A program made the translations under genes and the position numbers. A stretch of 52,728 nt of DNA from an uncultured Treponema sp. (GTDB taxonomy: Bacteria > Spirochaetota > Spirochaetia > Treponematales > Treponemataceae): positions 1 to 52,728 of the forward strand of contig NZ_CAMCEC010000017.1 of assembly GCF_945873775.1 (NCBI RefSeq). Direction: 5' to 3'. The first letter of the stretch is position 1. Each line of letters opens with the position of its first letter. Of this stretch, positions 20,173 through 28,914 are shown in pieces. The notes beneath the pieces are model-generated. The model saw nothing but the letters and a program-made list of their open reading frames with translations. It ran no database searches and was not told the origin of the DNA.

Positions 20173-20619
20173 CTAAAAGCTGTCATCTGAAGAATCATCC
20201 TTTATATACGGAAATTCCTCGCTGTTTATTCTTTGAACTCCATAAACAAGAATAAGAAGAATTCCCAGAACAAAAAGGACTATTGGCCAGAAAACCGAAA
20301 TAAATTTTGCAAACGAAATATGAAACACATGAAGCGAAAAAAGCAGGAAAATAATTCCCAGAACAAAAAGCGCGACAGACGGAAAAAGAAAAACCGCCCT
20401 GATTTTTTTATAAATGAATAAATCTGAAACAAGAAAAGCAAGTCCGGCATTAATAACAATAACCGGCCAAAGTTCTTTTAAATTTAAATGTAATAATTCT
20501 ATGTTCAGCAAGGCAAAAAAAATGCTGTCAAAAACAAGCATAAATCCCAATGCAATGTAAAGGCTGCGTTTTCTTAGTCCTGCAGGAGAAACTTTTTTTG
20601 TCTGCTCAAGATTTTCCAT
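20173..20619 (-). CDS. Small four-helix membrane protein (LiaF/DUF5668-like)
   Basis: A 148-residue inner-membrane protein with four hydrophobic helices (about 20-40, 45-65, 72-95, 105-130), a short basic N-terminus and an acidic tail (SSDDS). The pattern of WPVIVINAGLAFL and WPIVLFVLGILLIL resembles the LiaI/LiaF-like transmembrane region (DUF5668), which in Gram-positives is linked to cell-envelope stress. That function is not established here. The ATG at 20619 is chosen because a promoter lies inside the longer frame (TTG at 20649). Confidence 0.6.
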   Translation of the reverse strand: MENLEQTKKVSPAGLRKRSLYIALGFMLVFDSIFFALLNIELLHLNLKELWPVIVINAGLAFLVSDLFIYKKIRAVFLFPSVALFVLGIIFLLFSLHVFHISFAKFISVFWPIVLFVLGILLILVYGVQRINSEEFPYIKDDSSDDSF

Positions 20620-20630
20620 AGTTTCAGTAA

Positions 20631-20659
20631 ATAATAAGATAAATTTCAATTCTTGACAA
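20631..20659 (-). promoter_or_regulatory. Promoter before the four-helix membrane protein
   Basis: TTGTCA and TATTAT are separated by 17 bp on the minus strand. The -10 box ends 11 bases before the ATG at 20619, leaving at most a few bases of leader. Confidence 0.6.
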
Positions 20660-20707
20660 CGGCTTTTAAAAACTTACAGGAACAACTTTGCGCGCCAAAC
20701 TTTTTAA

Positions 20708-20737
20708 TTGAAAATAATTTCTATAATATGGTAGAAT
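20708..20737 (+). promoter_or_regulatory. Promoter of the lipoprotein at 20744, leaderless type
   Basis: TTGAAA and TAGAAT are separated by 18 bp, and the TAGAAT ends 6 bases before the ATG at 20744. Confidence 0.55.
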
Positions 20738-20743
20738 AAAAGA

Positions 20744-21808
20744 ATGATTCGGAAAGTTTTTAAATTTGCAGCGGCGGCTTTTTTTTCCATAATTATCATG
20801 TCATGCGCAAAAGACAGAAAGGGCGCAATTCTGCCAGAAGCATTTTCCAAGCAATACAAGAACACACAGAATCTTCTGATTTCGCTTCTTGAAAAAAAAG
20901 AAACAAAGGGCGAAACAAGGTACGCGGTTGTAAACAGAATCGCAAACAATATGCTTTCCGTAAAAGACTATCCGTCGCTTGTGCATTTTCTTACAAACTG
21001 GGTTGAACTGCACGAAGACGATTCCTACAACGCATACTGGCTTTTGATGACAGCTTATGCTTATCTTGAAAACGAAGCTGAACCGATAGCGGAATATTAT
21101 TTTGAGCGGATTATAAACAACTACAACGACCTTATTGTTCAAGGAAAATCAATTCACTTTATCTGCCTTCAGCATTTAATTCAAATCAGCTCAAGTCCAG
21201 CAAATAGAATTTCATATTTCAACCAGCTTATAAGCAGATTTCCAAATAACGTAAGCACAACGGAACTTTTCTACAGGCTCGCTCTTGAATACGAAAAAGA
21301 AGGCGAATGGAACCAGGCAATCCGCTCATACACGCAGTTTCTTGACCAAGACGATGCGTCCACTCTGCAAATTTCAGGCTACCCTAACGCATATTTAAAT
21401 GCAAAGCAGCTCATAGATTTCAGCAATTCAGCAAAAGACTGGACATTTGAAACTCTTGACGCTCTTGTTGCGGCTGTAAAGTCTGGAATTTCATCATACA
21501 ACTACAGAGCCTTGGACCGCTACAAATCAAAAGTCAACTTTTTTGCAATGTCATGGCGGCAAGTTGAAACCGACGTGAACGCACAAGAAAGTTTTTCGAT
21601 GCGCTCGTTTATGCGCGGCAACAGAATCCGTTACAGCGCGGAACTAGACCCGTCATCTTCTCCAACTGAAGCGTATTTGCGCACAACAGGCTGGAGCAAT
21701 TACGTGAATGTCTGGTATCTTTACTTTAGAAAAGTAAATTTTCCAGCTGACCCGGAAATCCACGGACGCTGGGAATGGGCTGGAATTTACTTTGGTGAAA
21801 AATTGTAA
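20744..21808 (+). CDS. Helical-repeat lipoprotein upstream of a lytic transglycosylase
   Basis: A 354-residue lipoprotein: the signal peptide ends in IIIMSC (lipobox, Cys about residue 21). The middle carries TPR-like helical pairs (AYWLLMTAYAYLENEAEPIAEYYFERI, LFYRLALEYEKEGEWNQAIRSYTQFL). I do not recognise the C-terminal 120 residues. The stop overlaps the ATG of the transglycosylase by one base, so the two are coupled and probably act together on peptidoglycan. The promoter looks leaderless. Confidence 0.75.
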   Translation: MIRKVFKFAAAAFFSIIIMSCAKDRKGAILPEAFSKQYKNTQNLLISLLEKKETKGETRYAVVNRIANNMLSVKDYPSLVHFLTNWVELHEDDSYNAYWLLMTAYAYLENEAEPIAEYYFERIINNYNDLIVQGKSIHFICLQHLIQISSSPANRISYFNQLISRFPNNVSTTELFYRLALEYEKEGEWNQAIRSYTQFLDQDDASTLQISGYPNAYLNAKQLIDFSNSAKDWTFETLDALVAAVKSGISSYNYRALDRYKSKVNFFAMSWRQVETDVNAQESFSMRSFMRGNRIRYSAELDPSSSPTEAYLRTTGWSNYVNVWYLYFRKVNFPADPEIHGRWEWAGIYFGEKL

Positions 21809-22797
21809 TGAAGAAAAAATTTGCAGTTTCTATATTTTCAGTATTGCTAGCCTCGTTTATCTTTGCGGAAGAGCCTGTTGCTGACTTTGAAATTGACTTT
21901 TCAGCCTTAAAAACTGAAAGCCACGCAAAAACAAAAAGCATTTCTTCAGAAAACGAAAAGAAAACTTCTGCTCAAAAAAACTATATAATTCCAGAGCCAA
22001 AGCGCAAAGACATCGGCATTTCTGGAGTTTTCAAAGAGCCGACTTTAAAGTACCGGGAACGTTACCTTACAGCTTCAAACAGGCAATGGCTTGCTGACAT
22101 TCTTTACGATTCAATTCCGTATAGACCATACATAAGGGCGAAACTCAAAGAAAGAAAAATGCCGCTTTATCTGCAATATCTTCCGATTGTTGAGTCAAAC
22201 TACAAGCCAACAGCGGTATCTGGCTCGGGCGCAACAGGGCTTTGGCAGTTTATGGCAAACAGCATGCATCCTTATTTAAAAAAGAATGAGTATTTTGACG
22301 AGCGGCGCGATCCTTGGAAAGAAACTGATGCCGCACTATCAAAACTAGCGGAAAATTTCAAAATGTTTAACGACTGGCATTTGGCAATCGCTGCGTACAA
22401 CATGGGAGCTGGAGCTGTAGGACGAATTGTAAAGGCAAATCCTGGAAAAGATTACTGGTCTTTGGCAGAAAAAGGACTTTTAAGCAAGCAGGCTTCTGAA
22501 TATATTCCAAAACTTATAGCAATTGCAGACATTGTTGAAAATGCGGATTTCTATGGAGCTATTGAAATCGGAGTTGCGGACAAAAGAATTGAAGGTGTTT
22601 CGCCGGAAAAATTCAGCTACCTTACAATAAAAGGCAGCATAAAACTTTCAACCGTGGCAAAGGCAGCAGAACTTCCACTAGAAACTGTAAAAATGCTTAA
22701 CATTGAGCTTCTAAAGGAAATCACGCCGCCTGGAACAACTTACAGACTAAGGCTTCCTGCAGGCAAAGCAAAAGTCGCCGCAGAAAACCTGCGTTAA
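21808..22797 (+). CDS. Membrane-bound lytic murein transglycosylase (MltD-like)
   Basis: The enzyme cleaves the MurNAc-GlcNAc bond of peptidoglycan to give anhydro ends. A signal peptide (residues 1-20, cut at FAEE) is followed by an SLT family-1 domain: catalytic E129 in LPIVESNY, then SGSGATGLWQFM and the AIAAYNMGAGAV motif. After the domain, residues about 265-325 look like one LysM-type carbohydrate-binding repeat (FSYLTIKGSIKLSTVAKAAELPLETVKMLN). No lipobox is present, so it is probably periplasmic. It is coupled to the lipoprotein gene before it and ends tail to tail with rsfS. Confidence 0.9.
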   Translation: MKKKFAVSIFSVLLASFIFAEEPVADFEIDFSALKTESHAKTKSISSENEKKTSAQKNYIIPEPKRKDIGISGVFKEPTLKYRERYLTASNRQWLADILYDSIPYRPYIRAKLKERKMPLYLQYLPIVESNYKPTAVSGSGATGLWQFMANSMHPYLKKNEYFDERRDPWKETDAALSKLAENFKMFNDWHLAIAAYNMGAGAVGRIVKANPGKDYWSLAEKGLLSKQASEYIPKLIAIADIVENADFYGAIEIGVADKRIEGVSPEKFSYLTIKGSIKLSTVAKAAELPLETVKMLNIELLKEITPPGTTYRLRLPAGKAKVAAENLR

Positions 22798-22801
22798 AAG
22801 T

Positions 22802-23149
22802 TTACTTTATTTTTTTACCTGCGTGCCAAAGTTTTTCAAGTTCATAAAAATCTCTTGCTTCCTGGCTCATAAGATGCACAACAATCGGACCTAAGTCAAT
22901 CAGATTCCAGTCGTTTCCTTGAGAAGACTTGTTATGAATCTTGTGGATTTCAAGATCTGTGTCTTTTATGTAGTCTTTTATTTCCTTGTAAAGACCTTGC
23001 CAGTGCGGACCGCTTGAAACTGTTGCTATTACAAAATAGTCAGTCCAGCTGTTAAGCTCAGAAACATCGATAACACAAACATCCGCGCCTTTTCCATCTT
23101 CCATTAGCTTGGCAATTTCCAACGCCATTTCTTTTACAGTTTTTTCCAT
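22802..23149 (-). CDS. rsfS: Ribosomal silencing factor RsfS
   Basis: RsfS binds ribosomal protein L14 and blocks joining of the subunits when nutrients are short. The 115 residues match the family throughout: DVCVIDVSELNSWTDYFVIATVSS, the basic centre HKIHNKSSQGNDWNLIDLGPIVVHLM, and a closing YELEKLWHAGKKI. It is the last gene of the long minus-strand run that begins with rplU and follows the lytR gene by six bases. Confidence 0.93.
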   Translation of the reverse strand: MEKTVKEMALEIAKLMEDGKGADVCVIDVSELNSWTDYFVIATVSSGPHWQGLYKEIKDYIKDTDLEIHKIHNKSSQGNDWNLIDLGPIVVHLMSQEARDFYELEKLWHAGKKIK

Positions 23150-23155
23150 TTTTCC

Positions 23156-24379
23156 TCACTCGGACGATTTAGCAGAATAATTTCCTTTTACAAAGCGTCC
23201 ATTGAAATCTTTGCCCAAAATAATTGTAAAGTCAGCTTGAGCAGCACTGGTGGAATCAGCATTTTCCGGCATAACTTCCTCATCAATTATATTTGTGCAA
23301 TGAATAAAATTTCCTAAAGTTTTTGCAGCTTCAGAGTTTCCAATATGATTTATAATTTCAGTTTTTTCATAGTCATTACGGTCGGCATTTTTTGTTTCAA
23401 GGACTTCATATCCCGCGCTCTGCAAAAGGAAAGAAGTATTGCGCGCAAGTCCCTGCTCCGTTGTTCCATTTTGAATTACAAGAACATAAACACGGTTTTG
23501 ATTTCCAAGATCACCCGAAACAAGAGAACTTATAGCCTGATTTATAACATCCTTTATGAGCTGACCGTCATAATACGGAAACAAAAGAGTCTGGCCGTCA
23601 ACAGTTCTCAAGCTTCCTGTTATAGTCTGAATTGAAAAGCGTTCGGTGTCAATCAATGAAAAATTTTTCATCAAGTTATAGAAATTCTTCTTGTCTATGT
23701 TTGTCTTGATTTTTTCCTCATAAACTGAAAAATTGTTCTTTGCAAAAATAATATTGCGGTTTTCCTTTAAAGCGTAAATCAGGGAAACAAAAACAGCCTG
23801 TCGCCTTTCCTCAACATCGCTTGCATTTTCAGACGGACTTTTATACATAACATAGTCATGGATTTTATCTCCGTCCAAAACAACCGCGCCACTAGGAAAA
23901 AGACAACGCATTCCGTTTTCATCAGTTTCGTCAACAGGAAATGAAATAAAAACATTCAGTCCGCCAAGATAATCTGTAAGGAGCTCCAAGTCTGAAAGTT
24001 TTATTTCAATTGTAAAAGGAATTTTCTTTCCGATAAGTTTTTCAATTTCTTCATTATAAGAAGCAAGACCTTTTTCCTTGTAAACCGAATCAATTCTATC
24101 AACACGTCCAAGACTTTTATAAATCGCGCCAGTATTTCCTAAAATATCAAAAGCGGCGGCTTGCCCTGTCTGCGGATAAAAAACAAGAACATCAGTTGAA
24201 AGCGCGTTTCCTTCATCATCCTTTAAAATCCAAAGGCTGTTTATAACAGGATTCAGTTTAAGATTTTCCTCAATAGGATCTACACGAAGCGAAAAAGCAA
24301 CAAATCCAACAACGGCAATAATAATCACAAGAATAGCAAGAAGAAAAATTCCATTTCTTTTTTCTTTTGAAATATTCAT
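23156..24379 (-). CDS. LytR-CpsA-Psr family protein
   Basis: LCP proteins transfer lipid-linked glycans onto cell-wall or envelope acceptors outside the membrane. The 407-residue protein has one N-terminal membrane helix (about 8-30). An LCP domain follows with degenerate motifs (DVLVFYPQTGQAA, RVDRIDSVY, LGGLNVFISFP). A C-terminal LytR_C domain ends it (RVYVLVIQNGTTEQGLARNTSFLLQSAGYEV ... ADFTIILGKDF). The ATG at 24379 has AAGGATGG 5 bases upstream and is preferred to 24388. Spirochaetes lack teichoic acids, so the substrate is unclear. Confidence 0.82.
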   Translation of the reverse strand: MNISKEKRNGIFLLAILVIIIAVVGFVAFSLRVDPIEENLKLNPVINSLWILKDDEGNALSTDVLVFYPQTGQAAAFDILGNTGAIYKSLGRVDRIDSVYKEKGLASYNEEIEKLIGKKIPFTIEIKLSDLELLTDYLGGLNVFISFPVDETDENGMRCLFPSGAVVLDGDKIHDYVMYKSPSENASDVEERRQAVFVSLIYALKENRNIIFAKNNFSVYEEKIKTNIDKKNFYNLMKNFSLIDTERFSIQTITGSLRTVDGQTLLFPYYDGQLIKDVINQAISSLVSGDLGNQNRVYVLVIQNGTTEQGLARNTSFLLQSAGYEVLETKNADRNDYEKTEIINHIGNSEAAKTLGNFIHCTNIIDEEVMPENADSTSAAQADFTIILGKDFNGRFVKGNYSAKSSE

Positions 24380-24397
24380 TTTTACCATCCTTAAAAT

Positions 24398-25006
24398 TTA
24401 ACTGGCACGCAGAGAATTTTCCGCGGCAATCTGATTTTTTAAATCCGCTTCAAATTCATAGCTTGAATCCGCAATTTTTTTCTGCCTGTTCTTTAAATAT
24501 TCCATATTCTCCTGAACAACAAAAAGCGTCATGCTATTCAACGGCAAAGAAAAAAGCTTTTTTCTATATTCTTCTGTTGACTGCGGACGTCCGGGCTCAA
24601 CTTTGTCAGCAACATAAATAATTTTTGCAAGCGGACACAATCCTGCACCGCCAAGAGTATGGTTTGCAACTGCCTGGATAACATCAAGATTTTTTACAGA
24701 AAATTTTTTTTGAAGCAAAACAGCAGCCGCTCTTCCATGCAAAAGTGAAGGCTTGTTTTTTTCAATTTCAGAAATAGAAGCCCCATCTTCAGAGGCAAGA
24801 GAAAGAATTTCAGAATCTTCCATATTTTTGCAAATATCATGGGCAAGTCCTGCAAGATAGCCAATGTCTTTGTCGTAGCCAAACAAGCCGCACATAAAAG
24901 CCGCAGTTTCCGCGACACGGACAGAATGCTCAAAGCGTTTTTCTTTCAATGCTGACTTTGCGTATTTTCTGATTTTTTCTATAAGCTGTTCAGTTTTTGC
25001 TTCCAT
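24398..25006 (-). CDS. yqeK: HD-domain diadenosine tetraphosphate hydrolase YqeK
   Basis: YqeK hydrolyses Ap4A symmetrically to ADP, clearing the alarmone under stress. The HD-domain metal ligands are seen in RFEHSVRVAETA (His) and LAGLAHDICKNM (His-Asp), with further His and Asp in LLHGRAAA, VANHTLGGAG and IIYVADKVEPGR. The 202-residue protein starts at the ATG at 25006, which has AAGGAAA upstream, and overlaps the end of nadD by 17 bases. The longer frame to 25051 has no support. Confidence 0.9.
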   Translation of the reverse strand: MEAKTEQLIEKIRKYAKSALKEKRFEHSVRVAETAAFMCGLFGYDKDIGYLAGLAHDICKNMEDSEILSLASEDGASISEIEKNKPSLLHGRAAAVLLQKKFSVKNLDVIQAVANHTLGGAGLCPLAKIIYVADKVEPGRPQSTEEYRKKLFSLPLNSMTLFVVQENMEYLKNRQKKIADSSYEFEADLKNQIAAENSLRAS

Positions 25007-25646
25007 ACAAATTTCCTTCAATAATATACTTGAAAACTTTTGAAGGCACAAGATATTGAAAAGCCATTTTATTTGCCGCTCTAAATCTTATGCTGGTTGA
25101 ACTTACAGCGAGCGGCTCATTTTTCAAGAAAACTGCATTTTTAAAAAGCGGCTCATCTTCTATCCGAAATTCTTTTTCTGCGGAATCAATTGCTTTTGAA
25201 TATTTTCCAGTCGCCTTGTTTTTAAAATTTTTATCTTCAGCCTGAAAAGGTCGCTCCGCCAAAATCAGCTCGCATTTTTTAGCAAGCAAAGCCGCATTTT
25301 TCCAAAGATGAAAAGTTGAAAACAAATCCCTGCCAATCACAAGTCCTATTTTTTCAGGCTTGTATTTTTCTTCAATAAAACAGATTGTGTCATAAGTGTA
25401 CGAAACTCCGCCACGCTGAATTTCGCAAGGCTCCATTTTAAAGCGCGGATCATCTTGGCAGGCAAGCTCAACCATTTCTGTCCGTTTTTCAGGCGGCAAA
25501 GCTTCGTTCATTGTTTTATGCGGCGGAGAAAAAACCGGCACAAAAAGAACCTTGTCATATCCAAGCGAAACGCAAATTTCGTCCGCCAAGGCAAGATGCC
25601 CAATGTGAACCGGATTGAAACTTCCGCCTAAAACTGCGACTTTCAT
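24990..25646 (-). CDS. nadD: Nicotinate-nucleotide adenylyltransferase
   Basis: NadD joins ATP and nicotinate mononucleotide to make deamido-NAD. The 218-residue protein has the nucleotidyltransferase motif GGSFNPVHIGHLALA at residues 6-20. It also has the family stretch FVPVFSPPHKTM, and VSSTSIRFRAANK near the C-terminus (ISSTxIR class). It follows obg by two bases and overlaps yqeK. Confidence 0.94.
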   Translation of the reverse strand: MKVAVLGGSFNPVHIGHLALADEICVSLGYDKVLFVPVFSPPHKTMNEALPPEKRTEMVELACQDDPRFKMEPCEIQRGGVSYTYDTICFIEEKYKPEKIGLVIGRDLFSTFHLWKNAALLAKKCELILAERPFQAEDKNFKNKATGKYSKAIDSAEKEFRIEDEPLFKNAVFLKNEPLAVSSTSIRFRAANKMAFQYLVPSKVFKYIIEGNLYGSKN

Positions 25647-25648
25647 TT

Positions 25649-26770
25649 TCAGCTTTCGCTTCCCGGAAACTGAACTTCCATTGAATCGTCAACAGAACGG
25701 CTAGACAAAAACGAGCTTTTTGCAGGTACGGAATTTTCTTCAGCAGCAGGCTTGTTAAGAGCTTCCATTTTTTCAATAAGCGAAATTATTTCAAGCCGGG
25801 CTTCGTTCATGTTTGTTCTTTCTGCAACAGAAACTGCAAGCACTTTTACATCCGGCTCTTTGCTCTGAATCTTTTCCTTTACTTTCATCGCATTTTCAAG
25901 CGCACCCTCAATGTCGATTTTATTGCAAAGAACAATTCTTGGCTTCTTTGTAAGTTCCCTGCCAAATCCGTCAAGCTCCTTTAAAAGCAAGTCATAAGCC
26001 TCAAGGAAATTTTCATCACTGCAGTCAATCATAAACAAAAGCCCTGCAGTTCTTGAAATGTGCTTTAAAAATCTTATTCCAAGACCAGCGCCTTCAGAAG
26101 CACCTTCTATTATTCCTGGAATATCCGCAATAATAAAATCCTTGTCATCGCCAGCATGAAGCACGCCAAGATTCGGAATTTTTGTTGTAAATGGATACGG
26201 AGCAATTTTCGGGCGCGCATTTGTAAAAAGATCCAGCAAGCTTGACTTTCCCGCATTCGGAAAACCAACAAGTCCAATATCCGCCATGACAGAAAGCTCA
26301 ACACGAAGAATTCTTTCCTGGCCGGGCGCGCCTTTGTTTGCAATACGCGGAGCTTGGTTTGTGCTTGACTTAAAATGCACATTTCCCCAGCCGCCGTTTC
26401 CGCCTTTTAAGAAAACAAACTGCTCTTCTTCACTTTCAACAGTAAAGTCATGAATAAGCTCGCCAGTTTCATTGTCGCGGATTGTAGTTCCGGGCGGAAC
26501 AGGAATTACAACATCTTCGCCGTCTTTTCCATAACGGTTCCAGCCCTGTCCATCGCCGCCATTTTTCGCCTTCAAAATAGGATGATACCTTAAATGCGCA
26601 AGAGTTCTAAGATTTTTCTTTAAACAAAAAACCACATCTCCGCCACGTCCGCCATCACCGCCATTCGGTCCGCCGTTTGGAATATATTTTTCACGCCTAA
26701 ATGAAACACAGCCGTTTCCGCCCTTTCCAGAACGGACAGTAATAATAGCCTCATCAGCAAATTGAATCAT
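25649..26770 (-). CDS. obg: GTPase Obg/CgtA
   Basis: An essential GTPase that binds the large ribosomal subunit. Residues 1-155 form the glycine-rich Obg fold (GGPNGGDGGRGGDV, GKDGEDVVIPVPPGT). Next comes the G domain with G1 GFPNAGKSSLLD, G3 DIPGIIEGA and G4 NKID. The tail is short and lacks an OCT domain. The frame begins at 26782, but ATGATG at 26773-26768 lies just after GGGAG, and the second ATG (26770) has the best spacing. The rpmA terminator immediately precedes the gene, so it is expressed by readthrough or its own signal. Confidence 0.92.
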   Translation of the reverse strand: MIQFADEAIITVRSGKGGNGCVSFRREKYIPNGGPNGGDGGRGGDVVFCLKKNLRTLAHLRYHPILKAKNGGDGQGWNRYGKDGEDVVIPVPPGTTIRDNETGELIHDFTVESEEEQFVFLKGGNGGWGNVHFKSSTNQAPRIANKGAPGQERILRVELSVMADIGLVGFPNAGKSSLLDLFTNARPKIAPYPFTTKIPNLGVLHAGDDKDFIIADIPGIIEGASEGAGLGIRFLKHISRTAGLLFMIDCSDENFLEAYDLLLKELDGFGRELTKKPRIVLCNKIDIEGALENAMKVKEKIQSKEPDVKVLAVSVAERTNMNEARLEIISLIEKMEALNKPAAEENSVPAKSSFLSSRSVDDSMEVQFPGSES

Positions 26771-26782
26771 CATTGCTCCCAT

Positions 26783-26820
26783 AAAAAAAGCCCAGCAAGG
26801 ATAATTATTCCACGCCGGGC
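26783..26820 (-). terminator. Terminator or attenuator between rpmA and obg
   Basis: GCCCGGC and GCTGGGC form a stem with one mismatch on the minus strand, with the inner palindrome GGAATAATTATCC extending it, then seven Ts. It lies immediately before obg, so it probably limits how much of the ribosomal-protein transcript reaches obg. Confidence 0.7.
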
Positions 26821-26871
26821 ATTTTAATTATTTTAGAAAATTTCAAATCCTAAAGATAAAAACTTTCTTTA

Positions 26872-27132
26872 TTAGTTGGCAGAAACAGGTTCAACTGAAA
26901 CAAGCTTGCGATTCATGCGTTCTGTGTATTTTACTACACCGTCAACAACTGAATACAAAGTGTCATCTGTTCCACGTTTTACATTGCTGCCAGGATGAAT
27001 ACGAGTTCCACGCTGTCTTACAAGAATAGAACCGGCAGTAACTTTTTCTCCACCAAATTTTTTAACGCCCAAATGTTTAGGGTTTGAATCGCGGCCATTT
27101 TTAGCACCGCTACCGCCTTTAGTACGTCCCAT
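26872..27132 (-). CDS. rpmA: 50S ribosomal protein L27
   Basis: L27 reaches into the peptidyl-transferase centre with its N-terminal tail. The 86 residues match the family ([38 protein letters not shown]). It begins directly [16 protein letters not shown], so it has no cleavable Firmicutes-type extension even though a prp gene lies just upstream. GGAGG precedes the ATG. Confidence 0.96.
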   Translation of the reverse strand: MGRTKGGSGAKNGRDSNPKHLGVKKFGGEKVTAGSILVRQRGTRIHPGSNVKRGTDDTLYSVVDGVVKYTERMNRKLVSVEPVSAN

Positions 27133-27162
27133 TTTAATCCTCCGCCGGCATAAACCGGACTA

Positions 27163-27495
27163 TTATTCAATTATTTCTTGAAACCGCACATTTTCAGGAT
27201 ATTCAGCAGAAAGTTTTATAAAAGCAAATCTTATAAAATCCCCAATGCATTTCAAGCGTTCCACAGCAGCGGCTGCGGATTTTTCAACCCGAAACTCCAA
27301 AAAGCCACGGGTAGAAGTGTCAGCATTAAAAACAAGCTCTTTTGTATTTTGAAGCATTTCAACTGATGTGCTAAGAATTATGGATTCAGCAGCACAAACA
27401 ATGTCCTTGCCTTTTTTAGCAAACGAAGCATGGCCAAAAGCCTTCAGACTTTTTAACGCTCCGTCTTTGCCGCAAACCAAAAGAACTTCCGTCAC
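27163..27495 (-). CDS. prp: Ribosomal-processing cysteine protease Prp
   Basis: Prp (YsxB) in Firmicutes removes a short N-terminal extension from L27. The 110-residue protein keeps the catalytic His in AFGHASFAKKGKD and the catalytic Cys in DIVCAAESIILS. It sits in the conserved position between rplU and rpmA. Its start directly abuts the rplU stop. The downstream L27 has no extension to cut, so its substrate here is uncertain. Confidence 0.88.
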   Translation of the reverse strand: MTEVLLVCGKDGALKSLKAFGHASFAKKGKDIVCAAESIILSTSVEMLQNTKELVFNADTSTRGFLEFRVEKSAAAAVERLKCIGDFIRFAFIKLSAEYPENVRFQEIIE

Positions 27496-27810
27496 TTATG
27501 CCAGAACAACATCCTGAACAGTAACTTTTGTATACTGCTCGCGGTGTCCAATAAGACGATGATAGTCTTTCTTTGACTTGTATTTGAATACGAGAACTTT
27601 CTTGTCTTTGAAAGTTTCTCCAACTTTTACAGTAACTTTAGCGCCCTTTACATAAGGAGAACCGACAGAAACCTTATCGCCATCACTTACAAGAAGAACT
27701 GTATCGATTGTGATTACATCGCCATCTTTTGCATCAAGCTTTGACACTTCAAGAACAGCGTCTTTTTCTGCCTTGTACTGATTGCCTTTGAATTCAACAA
27801 TTGCGTACAT
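27496..27810 (-). CDS. rplU: 50S ribosomal protein L21
   Basis: Ribosomal protein of 104 residues with the L21 pattern (MYAIVEFKGNQYKAEKD at the start, KVLVFKYKSKKDYHRLIGHREQYTKVTV near the end). It opens the minus-strand run rplU-prp-rpmA-obg-nadD-yqeK-lytR-rsfS. A promoter and a hairpin leader precede it. Confidence 0.96.
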   Translation of the reverse strand: MYAIVEFKGNQYKAEKDAVLEVSKLDAKDGDVITIDTVLLVSDGDKVSVGSPYVKGAKVTVKVGETFKDKKVLVFKYKSKKDYHRLIGHREQYTKVTVQDVVLA

Positions 27811-27838
27811 TTTATAAACCTCTAAATTTTTTTTACCC

Positions 27839-27859
27839 CAAGGAGTAACGGGTTCCTTG
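27839..27859 (-). promoter_or_regulatory. Hairpin in the rplU leader
   Basis: CAAGGA and TCCTTG form a 6-bp stem around a 9-base loop in the transcribed leader of rplU, followed by GGGG and an A-run. Leaders before rplU are often autoregulatory. I infer a possible L21 leader but cannot match a published consensus. Confidence 0.4.
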
Positions 27860-27884
27860 AAAGCATTTCAATAATTAGTAAGAC

Positions 27885-27914
27885 ATTTTAACAAATTTCA
27901 TAAACTAAGGTCAA
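27885..27914 (-). promoter_or_regulatory. Promoter of the rplU run
   Basis: TTGACC and TAAAAT are separated by 18 bp on the minus strand, about 75 bases upstream of the rplU ATG. Confidence 0.6.
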
Positions 27915-27985
27915 GCGAATTTCTGCCGATAAATAAAAAATTCAGACTTTTAATTTTCATTGCATTTCAAAATCATTTCTAAAAA

Positions 27986-28014
27986 TTGAAATTTTCAAAG
28001 ACTTAATATAGAAT
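27986..28014 (+). promoter_or_regulatory. Promoter of the gene at 28021, leaderless type
   Basis: TTGAAA and TAGAAT are separated by exactly 17 bp. Only six bases lie between the -10 box and the ATG at 28021. Confidence 0.65.
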
Positions 28015-28020
28015 AAAAAC

Positions 28021-28866
28021 ATGAAATTTGATTTGAAAAAGCTCCCGTGCTTTGGAGTTGCAGGAAATTTTACAGGACATCTGGAACAGGCTGGAGAAGC
28101 CGTTGAGTTTCAGAATGTAAAGACAAAAGAAAAAAATGCGCCAAAAGCAATTTTTCCAACATATATACCGAATGCAAAAAATACTGTGCCGGAATTTCTT
28201 GGAATATTTCCATTTGATTCAGGCAAAATAATTTTTCCACACGGAGAAGAAAAGCTTCAGATTGAGCCGGAATGCGCATTGATTTTAAACGCTGAATGGA
28301 GCGACGGAAAATTAAAATCGCTTGTTCCCGTAAAATTCGGAGCATCAAACGACTGCTCGATCCGCAAACCCGGCGCAAAAAAAATCAGCATGAAAAAAAA
28401 CTGGGGCAAATGCAGCAAAGGACTTTCTGAAAATTTAATCAGCATTGACGAATTTTCGGAAACTGGAAATATTTCAAAATACAGAATCGCCTGCTTTCTT
28501 TTTAGAGACGGAAAAATATTTGAATACGGAGAGGACAGCCCGGTAAAAGGCTACAGTTACATTTTTGAAAAACTCACAAACTGGCTTATAGAAAAATTCA
28601 ACGAACAAAAAGACGAAGGAACTGCGGAAAATGTCGGGAAGTATCTTGCATCAATCGGCTCGCCTGAACAACTAATGGTTTCCATAGGAGCTACACGCTA
28701 TACAGAATTCGGTGAAACAAATTTCTTAAAAGACGAAGACGAAAGTATTGTTATACTTTACCCTGAATACAAATATTCAAATACTGAAATTAAAGAAATG
28801 GCAGCTAAAAACTCTTTTTCCGACAAAGAAATAAGCGTTTTAAGGCAGAAAATAATTTTGCAGTAA
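28021..28866 (+). CDS. Conserved hypothetical protein (DUF5718-like)
   Basis: A 281-residue soluble protein without signal peptide or membrane helix. Its opening CFGVAGNFTGHLEQAGEAVEF recalls the DUF5718 family of host-associated bacteria, which looks distantly like a fumarylacetoacetase-type fold, but I hold this loosely. The C-terminal part (YLASIGSPEQLMVSIGATRYT) shows no catalytic motif I know. It stands alone between the rplU promoter and a hairpin terminator and appears leaderless. Confidence 0.6.
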   Translation: MKFDLKKLPCFGVAGNFTGHLEQAGEAVEFQNVKTKEKNAPKAIFPTYIPNAKNTVPEFLGIFPFDSGKIIFPHGEEKLQIEPECALILNAEWSDGKLKSLVPVKFGASNDCSIRKPGAKKISMKKNWGKCSKGLSENLISIDEFSETGNISKYRIACFLFRDGKIFEYGEDSPVKGYSYIFEKLTNWLIEKFNEQKDEGTAENVGKYLASIGSPEQLMVSIGATRYTEFGETNFLKDEDESIVILYPEYKYSNTEIKEMAAKNSFSDKEISVLRQKIILQ

Positions 28867-28912
28867 ATTAAGCCACTGGATTTTGAAAAAACAAAGATAC
28901 AGTGGCTTAATA
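28867..28912. terminator. Bidirectional hairpin terminator
   Basis: TTAAGCCACTG and CAGTGGCTTAA form an 11-bp perfect stem with a loop of about 20 bases, between convergent genes; T-rich sequence follows on the plus strand. Confidence 0.65.
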
Positions 28913-28914
28913 TT

